Below, piece by piece: positions 33,202-42,603 of a stretch of DNA of 64,000 nucleotides. The stretch covers positions 1 through 64,000 of the forward strand of contig WJMJ01000096.1 in the NCBI GenBank assembly GCA_014728035.1, in the 5' to 3' direction. How positions within the stretch are numbered: position 1 is the stretch's first letter; each line of letters begins with the position of its first letter. A model generated the notes under the pieces. The model was not told the origin of the DNA. It did not search any database and was given only the letters and a program-made list of their open reading frames with translations. The translations under genes were made by a program, and so were the position numbers. Source of the stretch: Promethearchaeota archaeon (GTDB lineage: Archaea; Asgardarchaeota; Thorarchaeia; Thorarchaeales; Thorarchaeaceae).

Positions 33202-34071
33202 TTATTCCAGGACGAGTCTATCGATTAATTTCTGAACCTTTTCTGGATCATTCTTCTTATCACGGAGCTTCCCATCTGTAGGAATAGCAAGACCCTTAGT
33301 CAGATGTTGTTTCTCTGTTTTGTAAAATAGTCCAATTGGGATTTTTTCTCCATCTTCTAGAGCTTTCGATATTGCTGCCATTTTATCTGTAACATCATGC
33401 TCTTCTTGCTGAAGAGAATATGTGTGTTCATTATAGTACTTCCAAGTAAGCTGACGATTCCAAGTGACACAAGGTTGAAAGATATCAATCACTGCAAATC
33501 CTTCATGTTGGACTGCTTGAACCATTAATTCAACCAACATCGGAAGATCTCCAGAGAAACCTCTAGCTGCATAGGTGGCACCATTGGCAATTGCTAGAGC
33601 CAGTGGTTCAACTGGATCCATCGGAGCACCTGTTGGCGGAGGAGAGGTCTTTGATACATACCCTCTAGGGGAAGCTGGTGAGAATTGTCCCTTTGTCAGA
33701 CCATTTACACCATTGTTATGAATAAAGACAGCCAAATTCACGTTTCTTCTCGCAGCATGAAGATAGTGACCCAACCCCTCACCTAAACAATCACCATCAC
33801 CAGTGATTACTATAACTTTAAGATCACCATTAGTAGCATGTACACCAGTTGCAATTGGAATAGGTCTTCCATGAAGGGTATGAAATGAGTTCAGATTAAT
33901 ATAGTGAGGAAGCTTACCTGAACAGCCAATTCCTGAAACCAGTACCAGTTCTTCATGGGGTACTTCAAGTTGTATTGCCATCTTTTTTAGAGCTGCAAGT
34001 ATCCCAAAGTTTCCACATCCCTTACACCAAGTCACTTTCTGTGGACCTTCAAGTTGACTTTTCTCAATCAT
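33202..34071 (-). CDS. korB: 2-oxoacid:ferredoxin oxidoreductase, beta subunit (KorB-like)
   Basis: The thiamine-diphosphate-binding half of the enzyme that converts a 2-oxoacid and CoA to acyl-CoA with ferredoxin. The 289 residues contain WCKGCGNFG at the start (Cys for the cluster), the TPP/Mg motif GDGDCLGEG with a following HNN (FIHNNGVNGLTKGQ), and the family PFAQ-like C-terminus. Its start overlaps the stop codon of korA (ATGA), so the subunits are made together. The fused gamma-alpha partner suggests a 2-oxoglutarate-type (Kor) enzyme rather than a four-subunit pyruvate one. Confidence 0.93.
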   Translation of the reverse strand: MIEKSQLEGPQKVTWCKGCGNFGILAALKKMAIQLEVPHEELVLVSGIGCSGKLPHYINLNSFHTLHGRPIPIATGVHATNGDLKVIVITGDGDCLGEGLGHYLHAARRNVNLAVFIHNNGVNGLTKGQFSPASPRGYVSKTSPPPTGAPMDPVEPLALAIANGATYAARGFSGDLPMLVELMVQAVQHEGFAVIDIFQPCVTWNRQLTWKYYNEHTYSLQQEEHDVTDKMAAISKALEDGEKIPIGLFYKTEKQHLTKGLAIPTDGKLRDKKNDPEKVQKLIDRLVLE

Positions 34072-35780
34072 TCAATTCCAACCTCCCTAAGCTCACTAAG
34101 AATCCATTTTGCGGTCATTGGACGGCCATCATATTTGTTAATTCGATGTGTAACCGATAAACCGGTTTCCATTCGAACTAGTTTAGCAAATTGCGAAGTT
34201 GCATTCTGCTCAACAGCTATAACAATATCAGAGTTATCAAATACTTTCATCAATAATTCATCTCGTAATGGATACAAATCGCAGAAATGAAGCTGATTAA
34301 TTGAAACATCATTCGAAGAAAGAATTTTAGACGCTTCATTTGCAGCGCCCCAAGTTGAACCCCAAGTTAAAAGAGTAGTATCTGCTCTTTCTTCGCCATA
34401 TATCTGAGGAGGATTCAGATCTTCCAGAATTTGTGGTACTTTTTTGAAGAATTTCTCAACCATGGCTTTTCTGATTACTGGATCTTCCGTCACGTGACCA
34501 TCCTCAAGATGACAATTACCTGATGATACGACTACTTTGTCTTTATCACCTGGAAAAGCTCTTGGTGAAATTCCATCATCAGTAAGATGATATCGTTCAT
34601 AGTTATTTGATTTACCCGCAATCTTCCCTCGGTCAATTTCAACATTTGCTACATCGATATTAGGAAGATTCAGTATAGAATCTGCAAAATGCTGGTCTCC
34701 AAGAATGAGTACAGGAACCTGATACTTGTCTGCAAGGTTGAACGCACGAACGGTTACTTCAAATCCTTCTATTGGATCTTTAGGTGCAAACATGATTCTT
34801 GGAAACTCTCCTTGACTAGCATTGAGTAGAAACAACAAGTCAGATTGTTCGGTCCGGGTTGGTAATCCCGTACTTGGTCCACCTCGTTGAGCATTGTAAA
34901 TAACAACTGGTGTTTCTGTCATGGCAGCTAATCCTAATCCTTCGACCATAAGAGAGAAACCTCCGCCAGAAGTTGTTACCATCGATCTTGCACCAGCATA
35001 TGATGCTCCAATTGCCATTGTCAATGAAGCAATCTCGTCTTCAGTCTGCAAAGCTCCAACTTCTAATTCATGAGATGCCGCCATTAGCTCATCAAAAACA
35101 GAAGTTGATGGACTCATTGGATACGAAGATATCCACTTCAATCCAGCTGCCATTGCTCCAAAAGCGATGCCCTGACTCCCTGTCAATAAGAGGCGATCAT
35201 GACATGGGCCTTTTTCTATGTCTTGTAAATCATGACGACAACTGCTTTTGAATTCCTTCTGGGTTAAATCGTAGAGTGACTTGGCAACATCTATATTTGC
35301 TGAAATGATATCCTTGCCTTTTTTCTTGAAGATTGCAGAAAGGGCTTCCTCCGCCATGTCAAAGGGAAAACTAAGAACTGAGAGAAGAGCTCCCAAAGCC
35401 GCAGCATTTGTCATTTTTGCAGTGCCTCCTAACTGCTTTGCAATTTTTTCAAGAGGCGCAGGAAAATGACACGATTCCAAATCTGTAAAATCGATAGATT
35501 CGTCGAAAATGATGACGCCCCCATCAACAAGTGCATCCCGCTTTCTAACAATAGCATCTTCAGATAGGGCAATGATAATATCGATTTCCTCTAGCGGAGC
35601 AAAGATTGGTTTGTTACTTACTCGAATTTGTGTGAAATTATAGCCTCCACGAATTCGTGACTCATAGCTCTTAATGGTGTGAGTATAGAAACAGGCTCGG
35701 ACAAAAAGTTGAGTTAGTAGATCACCGATAGTGTCTATGCCTTGACCTGCCTCACCACCTATATTGAAGTTAATATCCAT
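34068..35780 (-). CDS. korA: 2-oxoacid:ferredoxin oxidoreductase, fused gamma-alpha subunit (KorA-like)
   Basis: The N-terminal 190 residues are the gamma (CoA-binding Rossmann) domain, with GGEAGQGIDTIG at its start and RIRGGYNFTQIRVS. After a short linker, the alpha (pyrimidine-binding) domain begins at TGSQGIAFGAMAAGLKWISSYPMSPSTS, with TTSGGGFSLM and PVVIYNAQRGGPSTG blocks. This gamma-alpha fusion is the normal form in two-subunit archaeal and bacterial enzymes. The start at 35780 is chosen because the family begins close to the GGEAGQG loop; a Met ten codons earlier is also open. There is no separate delta ferredoxin subunit. Substrate is likely 2-oxoglutarate but not proven. Confidence 0.93.
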   Translation of the reverse strand: MDINFNIGGEAGQGIDTIGDLLTQLFVRACFYTHTIKSYESRIRGGYNFTQIRVSNKPIFAPLEEIDIIIALSEDAIVRKRDALVDGGVIIFDESIDFTDLESCHFPAPLEKIAKQLGGTAKMTNAAALGALLSVLSFPFDMAEEALSAIFKKKGKDIISANIDVAKSLYDLTQKEFKSSCRHDLQDIEKGPCHDRLLLTGSQGIAFGAMAAGLKWISSYPMSPSTSVFDELMAASHELEVGALQTEDEIASLTMAIGASYAGARSMVTTSGGGFSLMVEGLGLAAMTETPVVIYNAQRGGPSTGLPTRTEQSDLLFLLNASQGEFPRIMFAPKDPIEGFEVTVRAFNLADKYQVPVLILGDQHFADSILNLPNIDVANVEIDRGKIAGKSNNYERYHLTDDGISPRAFPGDKDKVVVSSGNCHLEDGHVTEDPVIRKAMVEKFFKKVPQILEDLNPPQIYGEERADTTLLTWGSTWGAANEASKILSSNDVSINQLHFCDLYPLRDELLMKVFDNSDIVIAVEQNATSQFAKLVRMETGLSVTHRINKYDGRPMTAKWILSELREVGIE

Positions 35781-35914
35781 ACTGTGTGGGCTCTCCTGAC
35801 TTTCCAGCACATCATATTGATGTAGCTAGATGACTACTTATGTCATACGTAAGCACATTATTGGGTTGCGGGCGTTGTAAACAGTTGCAAGCTGTAGATA
35901 CTACTAAAAACTCC

Positions 35915-37732
35915 TTACAGAGGTAGTTTTGGAATATTGTCTTCAACAACTTCGCCATGTTCTTTCAAAGTCGTCATAACAATATGATATGAGCGTAGGA
36001 CATCTTCGCGAGATACAGTTCCAATCATTGTTTCAAGATCATCAGGATGTGTGACTATGGCAAATCCGTGTCCATGAAGAATCATATTCTGTAGAACCCA
36101 ATCCATCGTGATATCAGGCGTTAAACGGATAAACTCTTTCTCGATAAAGAATCGCACCTGCAGTTCGCCACCCCACTTATAGTATGCTTCTTGCATATCA
36201 TCAGCGAATGCTAGACCTAGTAACTGCCAGTCATCGTCCACTACAGGGAGTACCTCCGCCCGAGACCTCGTCATCTCTCCCAAAGCCACCTCTATAGGCA
36301 TATCAGCAGATAACGCCTCGGGATTTGGGTCCATCATCATTCCAACCATTACAGCCTTTAGAGCATCTACATAAACAGCTGTCTGTAATCTGATGTTCTG
36401 ACGGGATAGTTTGAGGGTGTAGATACTATCGTTCATTATTGAATGACTAACAAGATAAGAGCTTGAAACCGCAATCATTAGAGGCAGCATCATACCATAA
36501 TCCCCACTCATTTCAACTATCATAATTATACAGGTGATAGGGGCATGTGCAGCACCTGCGAAAAGTGCAGCCATCCCTACTAATACAAAAGCCATGGGGG
36601 CACCAACCGCTCCAGGTGCAATGAATGCAAAGAATTCACCAAGGGCACCACCCAATCCAGCTCCAATAAATAGTGTGGGTGCAAATACACCTCCAGACCC
36701 GCCAGAACCAACACTGAAGGATGTAGCAAGCATTTTCATAATCCCGAATATCAAAAGCGATATCCATGTCACTCGACGTAATAATGCTGCATTTACAAAA
36801 GCATACCCAGTACCCATGATTGCAGGTGTGTAAGGCTCTTCATGAAATACTCCTTGATAGCCACTGTTCATCTCATACCAAATTGCGATAATTCCTAAAA
36901 CTCCCAGAAATAAAGCTCCAAGTGCTGGTTTCACATATTTTGTCACATCGAGGTCTTCAAAGAAATCTTCGAATTTGTAAAATAGTGTAGTCCATCCTTT
37001 TGCTAACACGCCAAATACCAGTCCCATAATCAAATAGAAGATTAGCTCAATCTCGCTCGTTAATGTGAATTGAGGTGCAACAAATGGGGCAGCTCCAGCT
37101 CCAAAGATCACATTCGAAACTGCAACTGCAAGCACAGTTGATAAGATGACAGGTATGATTGAAATTCCCATAATCTCTCCTGCAATAATTTCTAATCCAA
37201 ATATGGCTCCTCCAAGAGGCGCATTGAATATTGCAGCAATACCAGAAGCCATACCACAAATCATCAGGGTTCTAGTCTTTTCTGTACCCAACTTCAAGTA
37301 TTGAGCCAATGCAGAACCAGTTCCAGATCCTATTTGACCAATCGGTCCTTCGCTTCCACACGAACCTCCTGAACCAATAAGAATAGCAGAGGAAACAGCT
37401 TTTACAACAGGAACCCGAGACCTCATCTTACCCTTATCCATAACATACGACATCATTATGTTAGGAATGCCATGGCCTTCAGCCTCAGGCGCATATCGCT
37501 CTACAATAAATCCACTTACGAGTGCCCCAATAACTGGAACAATAATCCAACCCATAATTCCTATGACAGAGGGAATTGAAGCGAACAGGGAACTGAGTCC
37601 AATAACAGCGTGTTTGAATACTCCAGCTCCGATTCCAGAAATTATCCCAGTCAATGCTCCGAGACTATAGAGTACCAGAGCATCATTAGAGAGCAATCTT
37701 TGCTTGATTTCACTAACTTGCGTGTTTGCCAT
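35915..37732 (-). CDS. CLC-family chloride channel/antiporter with CBS pair
   Basis: The 605-residue protein has the CLC core of some 18 helices with selectivity motifs: GSGGSCGSEGPIGQIG (gating Glu retained; the usual GREGP has Ser for Arg) and GSGGSGGVFAPTLFIG. Residues from about 430 to the end form two CBS domains, which usually bind adenosine nucleotides and gate the channel. It may exchange chloride or other anions for protons. Nothing in its neighbourhood indicates a dedicated role. Confidence 0.93.
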   Translation of the reverse strand: MANTQVSEIKQRLLSNDALVLYSLGALTGIISGIGAGVFKHAVIGLSSLFASIPSVIGIMGWIIVPVIGALVSGFIVERYAPEAEGHGIPNIMMSYVMDKGKMRSRVPVVKAVSSAILIGSGGSCGSEGPIGQIGSGTGSALAQYLKLGTEKTRTLMICGMASGIAAIFNAPLGGAIFGLEIIAGEIMGISIIPVILSTVLAVAVSNVIFGAGAAPFVAPQFTLTSEIELIFYLIMGLVFGVLAKGWTTLFYKFEDFFEDLDVTKYVKPALGALFLGVLGIIAIWYEMNSGYQGVFHEEPYTPAIMGTGYAFVNAALLRRVTWISLLIFGIMKMLATSFSVGSGGSGGVFAPTLFIGAGLGGALGEFFAFIAPGAVGAPMAFVLVGMAALFAGAAHAPITCIIMIVEMSGDYGMMLPLMIAVSSSYLVSHSIMNDSIYTLKLSRQNIRLQTAVYVDALKAVMVGMMMDPNPEALSADMPIEVALGEMTRSRAEVLPVVDDDWQLLGLAFADDMQEAYYKWGGELQVRFFIEKEFIRLTPDITMDWVLQNMILHGHGFAIVTHPDDLETMIGTVSREDVLRSYHIVMTTLKEHGEVVEDNIPKLPL

Positions 37733-37843
37733 CCCCGGTTAAAGAATTAATCTCATGTGGTCCCCTGAGAATAAACAATACAAAAGAGAAGATTTTCATT
37801 GATAAAGAAATCTTGCTTGAATGTGGGTTTTTCTGCGAAAACA

Positions 37844-38368
37844 CTAGAAATCGGGTTCTAAACTGCCAGGCCAGAGCTGTTTAACCACTTCTCGAAAAGT
37901 TTCAATGATTTTCTCCACATGGCTAATAATCTGTTCAGCAATGGAGCCATTAGTAATCTTGAGTTTATCACGGGCGCGACATTCAACTGCAAACATGTAA
38001 TGCCCTGGTTCGATATTACCTGCATTCTTCAAGACCATATGATAGGTACTCGAGTCGTTGAATTTTTTCATTGGACCTTTAGCAAAATCAGGCCCATATT
38101 TTTCAAAAACACCATATGCCGCATGGAAAAACCACGTCGCATCCAGAGATATGGATATAGCCGAATCATCACTCGAATATTCAATGGCGGGGTATAACCA
38201 AGGCACTAATCTCAGAGCGAATACTGCTCCATTCTGAGGGCCAAAAAATCCAGTATGTGGAGTTTCTCTCCAAAAGTAGGACATTCCTTTAACAAAGCCA
38301 TGCTCTACGTTGAAAGATTCCTTAAAGAATTGGTCTAATTCATCTGAGTCAATAGAGATATCAAGCAT
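37844..38368 (-). CDS. Hypothetical protein
   Basis: A 174-residue soluble protein without a recognised family. The first half is rich in aromatic residues (YFWRETPHTGFFGPQ, WLYPAIEY, ATWFFHAAYGVFEKYG), and the C-terminal 40 residues form an amphipathic helix (AEQIISHVEKIIETFREVVKQLW). No signal peptide, membrane helix or catalytic motif is visible. The gene is single and divergent from the V4R-like gene. Confidence 0.75.
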   Translation of the reverse strand: MLDISIDSDELDQFFKESFNVEHGFVKGMSYFWRETPHTGFFGPQNGAVFALRLVPWLYPAIEYSSDDSAISISLDATWFFHAAYGVFEKYGPDFAKGPMKKFNDSSTYHMVLKNAGNIEPGHYMFAVECRARDKLKITNGSIAEQIISHVEKIIETFREVVKQLWPGSLEPDF

Positions 38369-38494
38369 ATGCTCTCTATACTACTGAAGCAATTTTACTT
38401 TTCTGACATTCAAATTGCTCTGCTTTTCGATATATCGATTGTAATAGCCCACCTAAGAAAGATTATAATCAATTGATGGATTCAACTCGATGAT

Positions 38495-38986
38495 ATGCTC
38501 GACCCTAGTGACTCCCCTGATTCAAATCTTTTGCATGCCTGCATGTCAATGCTCGCAACGATAAACAATGGAATTGAAGACCTACTTGGACCGGCATCAA
38601 AAGGACTCATCTTCAATACTGGTGTTGAACAAGGCAAATTACTTGGACATAATCTTCCAAAATCTGATGAGTACGAGACCGCTTTAAAGACTGTAAACAC
38701 TGCATACAAAGGTGTTTGGGATGTTGCGCTTCACAAATCAGCAGATCAAGATGGTTACATCTTTGAAGACAAAATGGGAAGAGAAGCAGCAAGAATTGTT
38801 GTGAAAGACTGTCCTGTTAGAAAAGCAGTGGAATTATGCAACCTCCAACAAGAAGGACCAATCTGTTATCTTACTAATGGATATCTCTGTGGAATGTTAT
38901 CTGTTCTCACCGGAAAAACGATTGGTATGGAAATCATTAAGGCTGGACCAAAATCTTGCATGAAGCAAATTTATGTGAGGAAATAG
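38495..38986 (+). CDS. V4R-domain-like small-molecule-binding protein
   Basis: The 163-residue protein matches the V4R (4-vinyl reductase-like, heme-NO-binding-related) fold: a long N-terminal helix region with GVEQGKLLGHN, then strands, and the closing C-x-L-x-N-G-Y-L-C-G-M and AGPKSCMKQIYV blocks. The paired cysteines in CYLTNGYLCG and the late Cys are the usual positions. V4R domains bind hydrophobic ligands and often act as sensors. It stands alone, so its ligand and partner are unknown. Confidence 0.75.
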   Translation: MLDPSDSPDSNLLHACMSMLATINNGIEDLLGPASKGLIFNTGVEQGKLLGHNLPKSDEYETALKTVNTAYKGVWDVALHKSADQDGYIFEDKMGREAARIVVKDCPVRKAVELCNLQQEGPICYLTNGYLCGMLSVLTGKTIGMEIIKAGPKSCMKQIYVRK

Positions 38987-39081
38987 ATATTCCTTTAGAA
39001 CACTATACCATTCCAATTAATTCTAAATTCAATGTATGATATATTTTCTAACATTATTGCATTGCTCTTTCCGCTAGCATT

Positions 39082-39672
39082 ATGACGGAATTGTTGAATG
39101 GAGATATGATGTATATGTACGAAGGAGATACTGTAAGTTTGAGACGTCTGGAACCTTCAGATGCAGACATATTCTTCGAATACTGGAATGATTATCAATT
39201 AAGAAAGAATTTTCCGAATCCATTCCCTCGAACATTAGAGGATATACAGGATTTTATTACTTCTAGAAATAAAAGCTTTGCAGGTCGTTGGGTATTTACA
39301 TTCGGAATCGAAGATACCACGAACGGAGCTCTTGTTGGATTCATTGATTTATCGAACATCAATTGGATTAGTCGTACTGCTATGATTGATAATATTGTTA
39401 TCTTTGACAAAGAGAAACGAGGAAAAGGATACGGCAAAGAAGCTATGTTACTGTTACTTAATTTTGCATTCAATATCATAGGACTTCACAATGTCTGTCT
39501 GTATGTTTATAGATTCAATCAACATGCAATTGAGTTCTATAAGAATTTTGGATTTCAAATCGTGGGTAATCTTAGAGAAGCCGCTTATATCGATGGAAAA
39601 CGTGATGACACTGTCATTATGGACATCATCAGATCCGAATTCATCGATAAATATGGACATCTTCCACATTGA
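39082..39672 (+). CDS. GNAT-family N-acetyltransferase (RimJ/RimL-like)
   Basis: The 196-residue protein begins with the VSLRRLEPSDADIFFEYW motif of ribosomal-protein-acetyltransferase-like GNATs. It has the acetyl-CoA loop RGKGYGKEAM (the Q/RxxGxG/A signature) and the C-terminal INKHAI-like helix with GFQIVGNLREAAYIDG. It transfers an acetyl group to an amine. The target is unknown. A Met eight codons downstream (39106) could be the true start; it better fits the family N-terminus. Confidence 0.9.
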   Translation: MTELLNGDMMYMYEGDTVSLRRLEPSDADIFFEYWNDYQLRKNFPNPFPRTLEDIQDFITSRNKSFAGRWVFTFGIEDTTNGALVGFIDLSNINWISRTAMIDNIVIFDKEKRGKGYGKEAMLLLLNFAFNIIGLHNVCLYVYRFNQHAIEFYKNFGFQIVGNLREAAYIDGKRDDTVIMDIIRSEFIDKYGHLPH

Positions 39673-39810
39673 ACTCTAAGACGATTCTATGGTTCTATTG
39701 GAGCCAGTTCATACCATTCTAGACTAAAAAAAACGAATATCCCAATATTCACACCCAATTGAAAAACTAGCGCATAGAAATGATTTAGAGCATTTTTCCC
39801 TAAACCTCAA

Positions 39811-39877
39811 GGTTTTTATACGAAGTGCATGCACAGTTTTATTGAGTGTGCATGCTGAAGTGCATGTACAGTTTTAT
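39811..39877 (+). promoter_or_regulatory. Thermosome promoter with two near-identical direct repeats
   Basis: A TATA element (GGTTTTTATAC, 39811-39821) is followed by two 21-base direct repeats at 39822-39842 and 39857-39877 that differ at one position and start 35 bases apart. Each contains GTGCATG followed by CAGTTTTAT. A third GTGCATGC lies between them (39848-39855). The first repeat overlaps the expected transcription start, and the CAGTTTTAT part of the second could itself be a TATA box. The layout suggests a bound regulator that controls chaperonin expression, for example a heat-shock repressor; it does not match the known Phr box. Confidence 0.6.
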
Positions 39878-39952
39878 CATACGATACTCAAGCTATGCCA
39901 CCGTGAAATGGTGGATAGCAAAACCTAGAAAGTAAAAATAGGGGAAACGAAA

Positions 39953-41635
39953 ATGGCACAATTATCAGGTACGCCAGTATTGATTCTTAAGGAAGGTACA
40001 TCACGTACGCGCGGCAAAAGCGCACAATCCAACAACATCATGGCTGGTATTGTCATCTCAGACGCAATCAAGTCCACCCTCGGACCACGAGGAATGGATA
40101 AGATGTTAGTCGATTCTTTGGGTGACGTTACTATAACCAATGACGGTGCAAGCATACTAAAAGAGATAGATGTACAGCACCCAGCAGCAAAGATGTTAGT
40201 TGAAGTATCAAAGAGCCAGGACCAGGAGACCGGAGACGGAACAACCACCTCCGTAGTCATCGCTGGCGAGTTGCTCAAGAGAGCACAAGAGCTCTTAGAA
40301 AAGAAGATTCACCCGACCATCATAGTAGGCGGATATCAGAAAGCATCTGAGAAAGCTTCAGAGATTTTGAAGGAGCTATCCGTATCGATGGAAGGAATGG
40401 ATAAGAAAATCCTAGAAGGAATTGCAAGCACTTCGATGAACAGCAAATCCATATCAGGTTCAAAAGATCATTTTGCAAAGATTGCTGTTGATGCAGTTCT
40501 ACAGATTGCTGAGGAAGTAGACGGCAAGACCATAGCTGACATCGACATGATTGAGATCATCAAGAAGCAGGGTAAGAGCCTCACTGAAACCGAACTCGTG
40601 AAGGGTATGGTTGTAGACAAAGAGGTTGTTCACGCTTCGATGCCACGAAAGGTTGAGGGAGCAAAGATTGCTCTGATTAACGCTGCTATCGAGGTTGAGA
40701 AAACCGAATTCGATGCAGAAATTAAGATTGACAGTCCAGAGCAAATCAAAGCATTCCTTGATGAAGAAGAACGCATGCTCAAGGCAATGGTAGACAAAAT
40801 CACCAACACTGGTGCAAATGTCCTAATTTGTCAGAAGGGTATTGACGATGTTGCCCAGCACTACCTAGCAAAGGCTGGAGTCATGGCTATTCGAAGAGCC
40901 AAGAAGAGCACTCTAGAAAAGCTAGCAAAGGCTACAGGTGCAAAGGTCGTATCCAACCTAAGCGAACTTCTTGAGTCAGCAGAGAATCCAGACGAGATTC
41001 TGGGTACTGCAGGACTTGTCGAAGAGGTACGCATTGGTGACGACAAACTTGTCTATGTCAAAGACTGTGCAGATCCCAAAGCAGTTTCAATCGTTATTCG
41101 CGGTGGAACCGAACACGTTGTTGATGAGGCAGACAGAGCTCTACACGACTCACTCTGTGTAGTCAGAAACGTTGTAGAAGACGGTACTTACGTCGCTGGT
41201 GGTGGTTCAATCGAAGCAGAGATAGCTAAGAGATTGGACGCATTCGCTGCAAGCGCAGAAGGCCGTGAACAGCTCGCAATCGAGGCATTTGCTGAGTCAC
41301 TACGAGTTGTGCCCAAGACACTAGCAGAAAATGGTGGTCATGACCCCATAGACATTATCACAGCACTCACACAAGAGCACTCCACAGAGAAAGGGCTCTG
41401 GGTTGGTGTAGATGTCTTGAAGGGTAAGGCAACCGATATGATGAAAGCTGGTGTGATCGAGCCATCACGTGTCAAATTGCAAGCAATCAGATCTGCTTCT
41501 GAAGCAGCTCAGATGATTCTACGAATAGACGATGTCATTGCAGCTAAGGCTGGCGCAGCACCACCAGGTGGCGGAATGCCCGGTGGAATGGGTGGAATGC
41601 CAGGCGGCATGGGCGGAATGCCCGGCATGATGTAA
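39953..41635 (+). CDS. thsA: Thermosome subunit (group II chaperonin)
   Basis: An ATP-driven protein-folding chamber of the cytoplasm, built of eight- or nine-fold rings. The 560 residues show TLGPRGMDKMLVDS, the ATP motif GDGTTTSVVIAGELL (about 90-105), an apical/lid segment, and a C-terminal tail rich in GGM repeats (PGGGMPGGMGGMPGG), a frequent feature of archaeal and CCT-like chaperonins. The upstream region carries a strong promoter with direct repeats, and a hairpin/T-run terminator follows. Only one subunit gene is seen here, so others would be elsewhere. Confidence 0.98.
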   Translation: MAQLSGTPVLILKEGTSRTRGKSAQSNNIMAGIVISDAIKSTLGPRGMDKMLVDSLGDVTITNDGASILKEIDVQHPAAKMLVEVSKSQDQETGDGTTTSVVIAGELLKRAQELLEKKIHPTIIVGGYQKASEKASEILKELSVSMEGMDKKILEGIASTSMNSKSISGSKDHFAKIAVDAVLQIAEEVDGKTIADIDMIEIIKKQGKSLTETELVKGMVVDKEVVHASMPRKVEGAKIALINAAIEVEKTEFDAEIKIDSPEQIKAFLDEEERMLKAMVDKITNTGANVLICQKGIDDVAQHYLAKAGVMAIRRAKKSTLEKLAKATGAKVVSNLSELLESAENPDEILGTAGLVEEVRIGDDKLVYVKDCADPKAVSIVIRGGTEHVVDEADRALHDSLCVVRNVVEDGTYVAGGGSIEAEIAKRLDAFAASAEGREQLAIEAFAESLRVVPKTLAENGGHDPIDIITALTQEHSTEKGLWVGVDVLKGKATDMMKAGVIEPSRVKLQAIRSASEAAQMILRIDDVIAAKAGAAPPGGGMPGGMGGMPGGMGGMPGMM

Positions 41636-41651
41636 TATTAGAAAACACAAT

Positions 41652-41682
41652 GGGGCCCTCTGGGCTCCCAATTATTCTTTTT
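41652..41682 (+). terminator. Terminator hairpin after the thermosome gene
   Basis: A 7-pair stem (GGGGCCC with GGGCTCC, one G-U pair, 3-base loop) is followed by CAATTATTC and TTTTT. It begins 17 bases after the thermosome stop codon. An ATG at 41650 sits inside the stem and is an unlikely start for the next gene. Confidence 0.7.
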
Positions 41683-41691
41683 AGAAAGGAC

Positions 41692-42558
41692 ATGGTTCAA
41701 TTGGTAGAAAGAATTCTGCTTACTGGTATGCTCAGTTTTGAGTCAGGAAAAACCTATGTGGCAAACCAACTTGCTCAAAAATTCAGCAGAGAGGGTCTTA
41801 ACGTGGAATACTTCAAACCAATCAGCGGACATAATTTTTGGTATAGATATGAACACTCGAAAAGATGTGTAGACCAGGGGAAACTCGTTTCTAAGGATGC
41901 AACCAGAGTGAGAGCAACGATTAATTCATCCGTTCCAGTTGAAATTGCAAATCCTGTTCATAGATTGTTTGTTCCAATGATTGTACAGAAACCTGGAGAG
42001 ATTCTCCACAACACACTTGCTCTGGCTGGATGGGATTCTATCTTTGCACTACAGAGGTTTTCGACAATCGAAAAGGAGGGTGTTAGTAATGTGTATTTGG
42101 TAGCTGATTCAATCATTAACCAAAAACAGCTCATTATCAATACTGAAGAAATTCAGTCATTGATAGGTGATAATAAGATAATACCTGTGAAGAATATGGA
42201 ACAGGTGCAGGCCTTTGAAAGAGAATACTTTGAATCAACTGTGCAAACAGCATTTCAAAGGATTGAACGGGGACAAGATGTAGTGCTTATCGAATCGTTT
42301 AATGATTCAATCTGGCCTTGGGAGGGACTTGCTTCCGTAGATCAAGTATTTGTGATTGGTCCGGGACAGATGTTTAGATATCATCCTGAAAAATTCAGGA
42401 AAGCAGCCTTTCTCATGCATCGAGACCCATCACCAATTCGTTCTGTTATCTTGAATAGAATTTCAGATTTGATGAAACCAGTAGAACGAATTCAACTTCA
42501 TGGAGGGACGGGATTGACTGAAAACGATATGAGAAAGATTGTAGAGGATGTAAAATAA
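41692..42558 (+). CDS. Predicted P-loop NTPase (BioD/DRTGG-like)
   Basis: The start at 41692 avoids the thermosome terminator and gives 288 residues. The first strand and loop read ILLTGMLSFESGKT, a Walker A-like turn (Gly12 to Thr21) but with an altered spacing before GK. A SIMIBI-type ATPase pattern follows with YFKPISGHNFW, where dethiobiotin synthetase and phosphotransacetylase-N domains have KP-x-(S/G). Later blocks include VYLVADSII, a predicted Walker B-like VLIESF, and VFVIGPGQM. Substrate unknown; an archaeal P-loop kinase or ATPase of the BioD-like group is the best reading. It lies between thermosome and thioredoxin reductase genes on the same strand. Confidence 0.75.
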   Translation: MVQLVERILLTGMLSFESGKTYVANQLAQKFSREGLNVEYFKPISGHNFWYRYEHSKRCVDQGKLVSKDATRVRATINSSVPVEIANPVHRLFVPMIVQKPGEILHNTLALAGWDSIFALQRFSTIEKEGVSNVYLVADSIINQKQLIINTEEIQSLIGDNKIIPVKNMEQVQAFEREYFESTVQTAFQRIERGQDVVLIESFNDSIWPWEGLASVDQVFVIGPGQMFRYHPEKFRKAAFLMHRDPSPIRSVILNRISDLMKPVERIQLHGGTGLTENDMRKIVEDVK

Positions 42559-42603
42559 AGTACTATAAAGCAAGTAGTTACTTATTGAAATGGTGACCTG
42601 TTA

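Noticed and set aside
41650-41691. Earlier ATG for the P-loop NTPase gene
   Set aside because: It lies in the terminator hairpin of the thermosome gene and encodes non-family residues.
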